From Patescibacteria group bacterium UBA3291 (GTDB lineage: Bacteria; Patescibacteriota; Gracilibacteria; Absconditabacterales; Absconditicoccaceae): 25,795 nucleotides of DNA. The position numbers were made by a program, and so were the translations under genes. The DNA is taken from contig DETJ01000009.1 in NCBI GenBank assembly GCA_002361595.1, positions 153,263 to 179,057 of the forward strand, read 5' to 3'. Below, one piece after another: positions 18,203-25,795 of the stretch. Each line of letters starts with the position of its first letter. Positions within the stretch are counted from its first letter, which is position 1. Under the pieces are notes generated by a model. It was not told the origin of the DNA. It did not search any database and saw only the letters and a list, made by a program, of their open reading frames with translations.

Positions 18203-20023
18203 CTAAATCTTTCATAAATTCTTAGCTAACTCCTTTGTTTCATTCAAATATTCTTTCAATGAATTTAATCCTTCATCTCGGAACTCTTTTTTGGTAATAT
18301 CTATTCACATATCCATAAATATTTCTTCTGGAGATTTTGAGCTTCATGAAGCAAAAAACTTTTTAACCTGATCTATAGTCAGAGTTCAATTTTTTAATTT
18401 TCTAAGCATTGACTGGGAAATCAAATATCCACTTGCATATGAATAAACATAAAAAAACATTCTAGTGTGGCTTCGACTTATTCGGCGATTTGCATCAAAT
18501 TCATCATAATGGATTCATTCTCATGTATAGTCTGACATATGCTGGATAAATAATTTTCAGATTTCATCTGTTCATAAATATCACTTCTCACGGAATAATT
18601 TGTGTAAATCCTGCTCAAAACGATATTCTGCGACCTGACGTGAAACCGTAGCTACCATATCGTCAAGAATCATTACACGATAAACGAGTAATTCTTCATC
18701 AGTTAAAGTTGATTGGAGAGAATCTTGGAGTAATGATTCGTAAAAAGTAGATGGAGTTTCTGCCAATGAAATAGCTGCTCAATATTCCAAAGCATTCAGA
18801 TTTTTTTTCTGGAGTTGATTACATGCATTATGTCCTGATTCGTGAATTAATGTGGAAACATCACGAAGCTTATTTGTGTAGTTCATGAGAATGTAAACTG
18901 GTAATCATTTGGAGCTATCCGTACAAAATCATCATCAATGTTTTCATTTCTGTGGGAAAACATCTATCATTCAGTCTTCGAGTGATTTATTGAAAATATC
19001 TAATAACTCTGAATCCCATTTTCATAAAGTCTGCTGACAAAGATTTACTGCTTCATCAAATGAATACTGTTTTTCAAGTGTTCCGTAATGGAGACTTTTT
19101 TCGGAGTATGAAAATGATTTTACTCAGAATAAATCAGCTTTAAATTTGTAGAAATCACGTGAAAAATCATAAGCATCTTTTACAGCATCAACCATTGTTT
19201 GGACTGTGGAAAGAGAAATATCGTCACGAACTGTGAGAAATTCCTCAGCAGATGAAAATCATCTGAGTTCATCTGTAGTTTTTTTATATTCAAGGATCGA
19301 ATTGATTTCATTTTCTGCCATTTCTCTAGCCTCTAAATGAATTTCATTCACAGCTTGAATGGCTTGTTTACAGACATTTTCATCTTTATCACACGTGTAT
19401 GTAAGCAATTCTTCCAAAGTCGCTTGTTTTTTTCATGATGGCAATTCGATTTCTCTTTGAGATTTTGAGAGGAATTTCGCAGTCATAGATTCCCAATTTT
19501 CGTATGAAGTCTTGGAAAGTAAATTCATCATTTTTTCTCATTCTGGAGAAAGTAGATATTTTGAAGATGCGAATTGTTTTTCTAAGAAATGATGATATGG
19601 AGCCAACAAAGACTCAGATAAAAATTCTGATTGCTTTTCTGGTGATATTCTAGCTAATTTTAATTCGAAGAACAAAATTTCATTCTGTAATTTTATGGCA
19701 AATTCATCTGCTTGATTTGATTTTGCACGCATTTCCTGATCATCACTGTGGAGACAAGTTTGCATCCAATAATAAAAACTTTCGGTTCAAATCACTCCAA
19801 AATCTCAACCAAATCCGTTTCATCGTGTTCAGTCTTGTATCTTTTCGTATTCATCTAATGCTTCTTTTAATGCTTTTGAATCCGAAAGATAATCTTCACG
19901 ATTTTCTCGTTTATTTTTGAATGAAGAAAATATTTCTTCAGCTTTTTGTCTTTGCTGGGCTCGATATTCTGGAGTAGGAGTAGTAGTTAAATGGTCAAAA
20001 TTTCGTGAAGTTTGGTATGTCAT
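18203..20023 (-). CDS. M3 family oligoendopeptidase (PepF-like)
   Basis: A 606-residue zinc metallopeptidase that would degrade oligopeptides in the cytoplasm; there is no signal peptide. The HExxH zinc motif is HESGH at residues 394-398, and the downstream zinc ligand region is SLAETPSTFYESLL. Before the motif lies the M3B signature KGKHGGGFCTDSSKGLPVYILMN in two pieces, with several TGA-coded glycines. The length and order match the PepF/M3B subfamily. The ATG at 20021-20023 gives a start just ahead of the N-terminal helix (MTYQTSRNFDHLT). YgjV-like follows after 15 nt. Confidence 0.9.
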
Positions 20024-20103
20024 AGTTTAGGAATTGAATAATAAAATATCGTCTGATAATGTAGCTAAATATTTGATTTTTTCAAGAACATAAAATGTTA
20101 TAC

Positions 20104-20131
20104 TTGACTATCATTTATATAACCATATTTA
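20104..20131 (+). promoter_or_regulatory. candidate promoter for the DUF333 lipoprotein
   Basis: TTGACT (20104-20109), 16-nt spacer, TATTTA (20126-20131). The -10 box is poor. The 9-mer GTTATACTT (20097-20105), also seen at the tilS promoter, overlaps the -35 box. The 158-bp gap 20024-20181 is a divergent promoter region; for the M3 gene I see only a weak TTGAAA. Confidence 0.3.
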
Positions 20132-20181
20132 TTATATATAACGTTGTTAAGAACAATTTTTATTTATTTTATCTTGATACT

Positions 20182-20739
20182 ATGAAAAAATTCTGACTTT
20201 TGACTACTTTATTATTGGGAAGCCTATTACTTACAGGATGTGGATCCAACTGTCCTACTTCAGAGGATTCTGCAGAAACAGAAACTCCAAATGAATATGT
20301 TGCATTAGCTGAAGCAACTCAGTATTGTTTTGATAATGGATGAGTGGAACACACATACACAGTTGAAAAAAATGGGGCAACTTACTGAATGTGTCAGTTT
20401 CCTCATGGAATGGGGTGTGATGATGAAGCATTTAGATCATGAGAATGTTATGAACAGCCGGGTGATATAAGTGATTATGACACACCACAGGAACGCGCTA
20501 CGGCTTGTCGTGAAAGAATGATAGAATGGATAAAAGAAATGGAAGAACTCGATGAAACTACAGAAGTTAATATTGGATTGGAACCTGATGAAACACAAAA
20601 CTGAGAAAATATCGTTTTAAATTGAACTGCTAAATTTGAAAAAGACTGAGAAAAAAATTATGATTTCACATGTCAGGTAGATATGTTTTACGGATGAACA
20701 ACGCTAGAAATAGCTAATCCAGAAGACGAAGAATATTAA
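20182..20739 (+). CDS. DUF333-domain lipoprotein
   Basis: A 185-residue lipoprotein with the lipobox LLTGC (Cys20). Residues 46-89 form a DUF333 domain: TQYCFDNGGVEHTYTVEK, then YGMCQFPHGMGCDDEAF and RSGECY. The four Cys of the family pattern (YC..GG..G.C.FP.G..C....RGEC) are in place, and the family is often called putative hemolysin without firm evidence. The rest is acidic and includes a further Cys pair. The protein probably sits outside the cytoplasmic membrane, where the paired cysteines may form disulfides. A terminator follows 21 nt after the stop. Confidence 0.82.
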
Positions 20740-20760
20740 TATATAATATAGTTAAATCTG

Positions 20761-20785
20761 AAAGCTTCCATTAGGAGGCTTTTTA
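20761..20785 (+). terminator. intrinsic terminator
   Basis: AAAGCTTCC/GGAGGCTTT stem (one G-U) with an ATTA loop and a T-tract. The 20786-20880 stretch beyond it is AT-rich with nothing recognised. Confidence 0.8.
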
Positions 20786-20880
20786 TTTTTTAGTGAATAT
20801 TTTTATCTTGTAAATAAAAGAATATAGAAATTCGAAATAATATGTATATAGGATTGAATATCATAAGTCTCGTATAACAA

Positions 20881-20911
20881 AAAAGGCATTCCATTTCTGG
20901 AATGTCTTTTT
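20881..20911 (-). terminator. terminator after rpsA
   Basis: GGCATTCCA/TGGAATGTC stem (one G-U) with a 4-nt loop, flanked by A and T runs on both sides. On the minus strand a T6 tract follows; it lies 15 nt after the rpsA stop. Confidence 0.8.
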
Positions 20912-20926
20912 ATCTATGTGTTTGAA

Positions 20927-22138
20927 TTATTCTGCAGCTTCTTCTTTTTCAGCTTTCTTTGCTCTTGGCTTTCTAGTTGTTTTCTTTTCAGCTTCTTCTT
21001 TTTCTAATTTTTCAGCAACATCTGCCAAGTCAGCTTTTTTATCAGCTTTTGCTTCTTTATTATCATCCAAATCTTTCATTGAAAGTCCAATTTTTCTATT
21101 CTTTGGATCGATTAAGATTAACTTAACTTTAACTTTCTGTCCGATTCTTACTACTTCATTTGGATTATTAACTGCTTTCTGAGATAATTCGCTAAGGTGA
21201 ACCAATCAGTTGATATCATCGAATACACGAACGAATACTCCATAAGGAACGAATCTGATAACTTCTCCCTCAAATACATCACCGATGCTGTATTTCTTTG
21301 GTAAAGCCTCCCATGGATCTTCTTTCAACTGTTTTGCAGATAATGAAATCTTTCCATTCTCTAATCCGATAACCTTAACCTTCATCTTATCTCCGATTTT
21401 TCCTAATTTATCGATATTGTTAACGTGTCCGTAAGTAATTTCTGAGATATGAACAAGTCCTTCAACAGTTCCTCCAATAGTAACGAAAAGTCCGTATGAA
21501 GATACTCCTGAAACAACTCCATCAAATACCTTTCCAACTTCGAGTTCAGAAAGAACTTTTTCTCTTTCTTCACGTAAAGCTTCTCTTTCAGAAAGAATAA
21601 TTCTTCTCTCTTCTTCGTCGATATTGATAACTCTAACTTTGATTTCTTCTCAAATAAGAGCTAATAATTTATCGAAGATAGCATCTTGATCTCCATCTTC
21701 TACTCTTGGGTAGTGAATAGGAGCTAACTGAGATAAAGGTATGAAACCTTTAATTCCATGCATATCGATAAGAAGTCATCATAAGTTTGCTTCTGTAGGC
21801 ACAACTGTAATGATTGTATCCTTTTCGAATTTGTCGATAATTGACTTCCATACATCGTATTGCAATAATCTAGTAACTGAAACGATGTAGTATCCATCTT
21901 CGTGTCTGATAGCTGGATTGATTATTTCAAGTTCAAGTTCTGTTCCTGAAGATAATTCTACATTTGATCTTTTTAATTCTTTAGCTTCTTTTGCAAGAAT
22001 AACTCCAGTGAAAGCACCATTCTCACAATTTACTAAAATTCAGTTTTCGATTTCGCGAAGGATTACTCATTTAACTTTTTGTCCTTCTTTGATCACAGGC
22101 ACATTAAATAGGCTCTGCTCTTTTGCTTTTTTAGGCAT
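20927..22138 (-). CDS. rpsA: ribosomal protein S1 (bS1), four S1 domains
   Basis: RNA-binding ribosomal protein of 403 residues that helps mRNA onto the 30S subunit. Four S1 domains lie at roughly 15-85, 100-185, 200-272 and 285-358, the last two being the best: GVVSGVSSYGLFVTIGG with VEGLVHISEI, and GEVIRFVPYGVFVRVFDD with NGLVHLSELS. A Lys/Glu/Ala-rich tail of about 45 residues ends KAEKEEAAE. E. coli S1 has six domains; four is common elsewhere. Most glycines use GGA or GGT, and about six are TGA, the reverse of several other genes here. It follows rpsO after 62 nt. S1 may matter more in an organism with few Shine-Dalgarno sites. Confidence 0.93.
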
Positions 22139-22166
22139 CAAAATAAAACGTTAAGAAATAAAATCT

Positions 22167-22185
22167 GATTTCTCTTTTTGAAATC
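22167..22185. other. small hairpin between rpsO and rpsA
   Basis: GATTTC/GAAATC 6-bp stem with a 7-nt loop, followed on the minus strand by a short T-rich stretch. It might be a weak attenuator or processing site in the 62-nt rpsO-rpsA gap. Confidence 0.25.
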
Positions 22186-22200
22186 ATGTGTAATAATGGA

Positions 22201-22449
22201 CTAAACTTTTAATCCTGTTTTTTTGCTAACTTCAGCATATCTGTCTAAATGATTCTCCTTAAGATACCTTAAAAATCTTCTTCTTTTAGCAACTTTCTGA
22301 AGTAATGCTCTTTTAGCATCGTAATCTTTTTTGTTTGATGCAACATGTCCCTGTAAAGCAGTAATTTCCTGAGTTAATCTCTCGATTTGTGCTTCTGGAG
22401 ATCATGTGTCTTTTCCAGCAGTTGCTTTAACTTTTTTTTCTGCAGCCAT
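22201..22449 (-). CDS. rpsO: ribosomal protein S15 (uS15)
   Basis: Primary 16S rRNA-binding protein of the 30S platform. At 82 residues it is a few shorter than usual. Recognisable parts are GSPEAQIERLTQEITALQGHVA (split around GHVASNKKDY), which corresponds to the conserved Q-I--LT-RI--LT-H---H-KD region, and the strongly basic LLQKVAKRRRFLRYLKENHLDRY core with the family RR--L-YL-- pattern. The N-terminus (MAAEKKVKATAGKDTG) is atypical. Only one glycine (DTGS) is TGA. It ends in TAG. It precedes rpsA on the same strand and has no Shine-Dalgarno sequence. Confidence 0.93.
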
Positions 22450-22526
22450 GATAGAATAAATAAAAGAATAAAACATATTAACCCATACATCAACAGTGGC
22501 GAATCCGTTAAAATGATGAGTTTATG

Positions 22527-22566
22527 CTCAAATAGCCATTAGATTATTTAATCAAAACTTTGAGCA
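22527..22566. promoter_or_regulatory. inverted repeat upstream of rpsO
   Basis: GCTCAAA (22527-22533) and TTTGAGC (22560-22566) form a 7-bp inverted repeat 26 nt apart, inside the 289-bp divergent gap between rpsO and the small basic gene. It could be a leader structure for rpsO or an operator; no firm rpsO promoter was found in this gap. Confidence 0.25.
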
Positions 22567-22674
22567 TTTTATAGTATTTTTTTACTACTTAATTTCAAGG
22601 GGATTTAAATTATCAAGTCCTTATAATGGATATTTTAAGTTTTTAAGTAACAAAAATCTGATTTTAAAAAATAT

Positions 22675-22703
22675 TTGACATTTATACTACTTTTTATTAT
22701 ATT
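22675..22703 (+). promoter_or_regulatory. promoter for the small basic gene
   Basis: Perfect TTGACA (22675-22680), 17-nt spacer, TATATT (22698-22703). Predicted leader of about 29 nt. Confidence 0.7.
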
Positions 22704-22724
22704 ATTTTCGTCAAACAAAAAAGA

Positions 22725-22735
22725 AAGGATGGTGA
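22725..22735 (+). promoter_or_regulatory. strong Shine-Dalgarno sequence
   Basis: AAGGATGGTGA lies directly before the ATG at 22739. It matches the canonical complement of the 16S 3' end (AAGGAGGTGA) with one extra T. No other gene in this window has anything comparable. Confidence 0.75.
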
Positions 22736-22738
22736 AAT

Positions 22739-22936
22739 ATGCGTATGTGCAAAATTAAGAAAAAGGCATTAAGAAGTGTTCACATTCGTGAAGTTAAATT
22801 AAGGACGCTTGCAAAGAAGCAAGCAAAATTCTCTGGAAAAGAGCCTGAAAACGCTCGTATGAGTCGAGTGAATCAACTTCTTAACAAGATCCGAAAGGAG
22901 AAAACGGTGTGAATTATGGAAACAATTAGTACTTAA
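22739..22936 (+). CDS. small very basic protein (65 aa)
   Basis: A 65-residue protein, about 40 percent charged and strongly basic (starts MRMCKIKKKALRSVHIREVK; middle KLRTLAKKQAKFSGKEPENA; end IRKEKTVGIMETIST). It includes one TGA (VGIM); under the standard code it would stop at 58 residues. The composition fits an RNA- or ribosome-binding protein, and the ribosomal neighbourhood (rpsO-rpsA, nusA) agrees, but I do not recognise a family. I considered bS21 and bS20 and found no convincing motif. Support for a real gene: consensus promoter, strong ribosome site with correct spacing, and a terminator 3 nt after the stop. High, autonomous expression is likely. Confidence 0.7.
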
Positions 22937-22938
22937 AG

Positions 22939-22972
22939 AATCGGAAAGCGTATATACTTATCCGATTTTTTT
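22939..22972 (+). terminator. terminator of the small basic gene
   Basis: AATCGGA/TCCGATT stem around a 15-nt loop, followed by T-rich DNA. Confidence 0.8.
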
Positions 22973-22977
22973 ATTGA

Positions 22978-23008
22978 AAAAAAAGCTATCCGTTTAAGGA
23001 CAGCTTTT
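22978..23008 (-). terminator. terminator after nusA
   Basis: AAAGCT-A-TCC pairs with GGA-C-AGCTTT with one internal mismatch. On the minus strand it runs into T8. It lies 17 nt after the nusA stop. Confidence 0.75.
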
Positions 23009-23025
23009 ATTATAATAAGATTTAA

Positions 23026-24054
23026 TTAAACAATTTCCAAAGTCATTCACATAATTTGAGATGCCAACTTGATATTTGAAGCTTTCTTTCAAATAGCTAC
23101 AGGCTTTTGATCTTCTTCAACTTTGATAACCGCTTTTTTATCACTAAATTCTATGGATTGAATTTGAGCTGGTTTAAGTAAATCTCTAAGGAATACTTCT
23201 GGATCTTGATCTATTTCGATGAAATCAATCTTTTCTCAATCGAGAAGTGAAAGTATTTCACTAATTCTCTCTCCCTTATATCCAACCATTACTCCAACTG
23301 GATCTACTTTTTCATCATTTGTTGAAACGATTACTTTAGTTTTTATTCATGCCATACGAGCGATTTTTTCGATATTTACAGTTCCGTTTGCAAGTTCTGG
23401 AATACATTTTTCAAGAATAGCTGCAATATAATCAGCATTAGCCTGAGATATTTCAAGATTACTTGCTCATCAATCAGATTTTACTCATTTTAAGAATACT
23501 GCAATTTCCTCTCCTGGTTCATAATTTTTTCATGGAATCTGCCCCTCAGGTGGAAGAACTACTGTAGTTCCATTTACATCAAGTACTACACTATCTCCAT
23601 GAACTCTAGTTACTCTAGCCTTTAGCAATTCTCATTCTTTTCCTTGGAATTTCTCATAGAATTTTTCTTTCTCTATATTCTTGAGTGCTTGTTTGATAGT
23701 TTGAGCTGCAGTCATTGTAGCGATTCTACTAAGTTCCATAGATTCTGGAGTAACATCTTCCAATAATTTTTCTCAAATTTCTACATCTTTTCTGATTTTT
23801 TTAGCATCTTTTAGAGAAATTTGAGTATCAGGATCTTCTACTTCTTCTACTACCTCTGTAGCCTTATAAATTGCAACAGCTCCATCAGCTTTAATATCCA
23901 CTAAAATTTCAGCTTTTTTGTATTCTGGATAATCTTTTTTAAATCCAGCTTTGATTCACTGCATTGAAATATCCAATAATTGGTTTGGATCGAGCTTGTA
24001 ATCATCGATAAGCTCCATCATTGCAGCTTGAATTGCTTTTCCGTCTAATTTCAT
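23026..24054 (-). CDS. nusA: transcription termination/antitermination factor NusA
   Basis: RNA-polymerase-associated factor of 342 residues. Domains in order are: the polymerase-binding N-terminal domain (about 1-125, including SRIATMTAAQTIKQAL), an S1 domain (about 133-195, GELLKARVTRVHGDSVVLDVNG in two parts), KH1 (about 225-285, VDPVGVMVGYKGERI, GEKIDFIEIDQDP) and KH2 (to the end, AIGKKASNIKLASQIMG). It lacks the extra C-terminal acidic repeats of E. coli NusA, as in many bacteria. The start at 24054 (MKLDGKAI) fits the family; the frame is open farther upstream but only through AT-rich non-conserved sequence. Glycines are split about evenly between TGA and GGN. The usual partners infB and rimP are not adjacent. 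Confidence 0.93.
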
Positions 24055-24166
24055 AAATTTAAGCAAAACCAAATAAAGAAAAAGGGACTGAAAATCTGCC
24101 CCAATAATTTTGTATAGATTCTGATAATGAATGCAAGAGAAAATAAGTAAAAATCTAACTATATTT

Positions 24167-24194
24167 TTGATTTTATCATATTTTTGAATATAAT
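24167..24194 (+). promoter_or_regulatory. promoter for the DUF2207 gene
   Basis: TTGATT (24167-24172), 16-nt spacer, perfect TATAAT (24189-24194), giving a leader of about 31 nt. Confidence 0.6.
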
Positions 24195-24231
24195 TAAATA
24201 ACACTTTTAAGTCAAAAAAGAATTAACAAAA

Positions 24232-25795
24232 ATGAAAAAAATCTGATTATTTATTCTATGATTATATTCTTTGTTTTGTATATGAAATTTTACTCGAGCA
24301 AATGATTATGAATATACGAATTTAGATATTACCGCAAACATTCTAAACGATGGAACTATTGATATTAAGGAAGATTTTACTGCTAATTTTTTTGTCAATA
24401 AACACTGAATTATCAGATCCATTCCTCTAAATTATTCCGTAGAATGAAAAGATTTCCATATTAATGTATCGAATATTTATGTACAATGAAAAAAATTTAC
24501 AACAAGTAACAATAACTGAAATATCGAAATCAAAATTTGAGATGCTAATACAACTGTGATTTGAGAACAAAGTTATCCTATTTCTTATTCTACTTATGGA
24601 TTGATTAGAAACTTTTCTTGAATGTGATATGCTGAACTTTATTGGAACTTAGTCGGTTATGATTTTGACACTAATATCAACAAAGTTAAAGCCACACTCA
24701 TTTTACCCAAAACCTATACTAAATTTACCAAAGATGATTTTTTGATTACCACTGATTGAACAGCTAAAACTATTGATTGATTTGGATGAAAGGTAGATTG
24801 GAGTAAATGAGATAGGATTATTATTACTTATGACAAAAAATTATCTGCATTCCAATGAATTACCTTAGCCATCAAATTTCCAAATGATTATTTTCAGTTT
24901 GACCATGAGGAACAGTCTAAACTAATTTGACATAGCTGATGAAATCTTGAATCCGATCTTTTCAGTTTTATTGATTTTTGGATATGGAAAGTAATCATCG
25001 CTTTATTTGTTATAAGCATAATAATATTTTTTTGTAAAAAAACTCCTAAAGACAAAGAAGTTCATGTAGAAAAACTATTAAACAGTGAAAATTTATTTAC
25101 TGAATATTCAGAAATTGAAAATTCGAAAATAAACAATTCTCATATAGAAAAAGAATTAAATAATGAAAAGCCAATTGTTGTTAGATATGACCCTCCTGAA
25201 TGAATAAATTGTGCCGAAGCCGGTATGCTCTATAATGCAATACTAGAACCTACAGATTTAACCAGTTTAGTATATAAACGAACTATCGAATGATTAATTT
25301 CTATCAAAATAAATAATGATACCGAATTTTCTACAGTAAGAAAATTTGTCGTAACGAAACTAAAAAATATAGATGAAAATTGTCCTCAATATGAAAAAGA
25401 TTTCTTTAATGCTCTGCTGCCATGAGATATAAATTCTAAAAGAGCCTTATCTACCACTTCAGATTTTGATATTATTTGGTCCTTAAAGTCTTTAAGAATT
25501 TATTGAGAATCAAAATGATGGATTACAGTATGAGGATTTAGTCTTAAAATATTCAATTTTAAAAACCTAAAAAATATTATTTTTTGATTTATAATGTTTT
25601 TAATATCATTTTGAGCATTACTTTTTGAATGAGTTGATGTAAAGATTGCATTAATTGCATCTGCATTTTTTGGCTTGGTTTGAATGTTTAGCTCTGCTTC
25701 ATCAACAAGCTATCCCACTCAGAAAAAGATTTACCTAACTGAAGAATGAAAAGCCATAGCTTCAGAAATAATTTGATATGCTAAATTTATCAAAA
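24232..25795 (+). CDS. DUF2207 family membrane protein (3' end cut off)
   Basis: The first 521 codons of a large membrane protein that runs off the window. A signal peptide (about 1-23) precedes an extracytoplasmic DUF2207 domain with NDGTIDIKEDFTANFF, IIRSIPLNY, YAELYWNLVGYDFD and VKATLILP, all typical of that family (-V-E-------G--GI-R-IP and ELYWN--G--W). A transmembrane helix lies at about 245-268, and a cytoplasmic part contains NCAEAGMLYNAILEPTDLTSLVY and the following winged-helix-like stretch. A second pair of hydrophobic segments lies at about 449-487. The function of the family is unknown. It has an extreme TGA preference: about 31 glycines by TGA and about 7 by GGN in the visible part. 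Confidence 0.85.

Noticed and set aside
20916..22154. Plus-strand open frames opposite rpsA
   Set aside because: They are antisense shadows with Ser/Phe-rich products; the minus-strand frame encodes S1.
22739..22936. Identification of the small basic protein as bS21 or bS20
   Set aside because: Size, charge and the strong Shine-Dalgarno suggested bS21, but the conserved RRFKR and REFYEKP-type motifs of bS21 are not there, nor is the bS20 pattern.
24055..24204. Longer nusA start upstream (open to 24204)
   Set aside because: The added residues are AT-driven hydrophobic sequence without family similarity, and MKLDGKAI at 24054 is the natural NusA beginning.
75..25795. TGA as tryptophan (code 4, Mycoplasma-like)
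   Set aside because: TGG is used normally for Trp, and the TGA positions are glycines in well-known motifs such as SGGADS and the Nudix box.

Overview
The window is AT-rich bacterial DNA in which in-frame TGA is read as glycine throughout. If TGA is treated as stop, nearly every gene shatters. If it is read as Gly, intact genes of normal family length appear, and the TGA codons fall on invariant glycines: the GG of the TilS PP-loop, the first G of the Nudix box, and the GGG and G-x-S-x-G of a patatin. Stops are TAA or TAG only, and TGG remains the Trp codon. This is genetic code 25, so the source is a member of Candidate phyla Gracilibacteria (BD1-5) or Absconditabacteria (SR1); the window alone does not decide between them. 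The DNA looks mostly like a compact, ordinary chromosome, with no phage, transposase, CRISPR, tRNA or rRNA that I could see.

Layout. 75-3076: two tRNA synthetase genes (gltX, pheS) separated by a cluster of four palindromic repeat units. 3141-5743: lemA, a degenerate metallo-beta-lactamase-like protein and a large lipoprotein, each with its own promoter, the latter two each followed by a terminator as is lemA. 5875-9000: tightly packed rnpA, perM-like (AI-2E family) and murF-like genes ending in a bidirectional terminator shared with a small minus-strand gene. 9406-11449: a strong promoter, a roughly 180-nt structured leader, an S-layer-homology surface protein and a small orphan. 11635-12946: a Nudix hydrolase converging on a patatin across a palindromic MITE-like element. 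12167-14884 (minus): DUF177/YceD-like protein, two-TM protein, MltG and patatin, probably one operon. 15013-15636 (minus): a monocistronic orphan, divergent from tilS. 15795-17662: tilS and a membrane-anchored orphan, converging on and overlapping a YgjV-like gene that follows an M3 oligopeptidase (17651-20023, minus). 20182-20739: DUF333 lipoprotein. 20927-22449 (minus): rpsO and rpsA (S1). 22739-22936: a 65-residue very basic orphan with the only strong Shine-Dalgarno sequence in the window. 23026-24054 (minus): nusA. 24232-end: a DUF2207 membrane protein cut by the window edge.

The genes cover translation (GltX, PheS, TilS, S15, S1), RNA processing and transcription (RnpA, NusA), cell envelope and peptidoglycan (MurF, MltG, SLH protein, lipoproteins, LemA, DUF2207) and housekeeping hydrolases. 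Three organism-level regularities stand out: promoters of the form TTGNNN-16 nt-TATAAT recur before many genes; Shine-Dalgarno sequences are almost absent; and the share of glycine written as TGA differs sharply between genes, low in S1 and very high in the DUF2207 gene. No wholly new multi-gene system could be demonstrated. The best leads are the structured leader of the SLH gene, the small basic gene with the lone strong Shine-Dalgarno sequence, and the repeat families.
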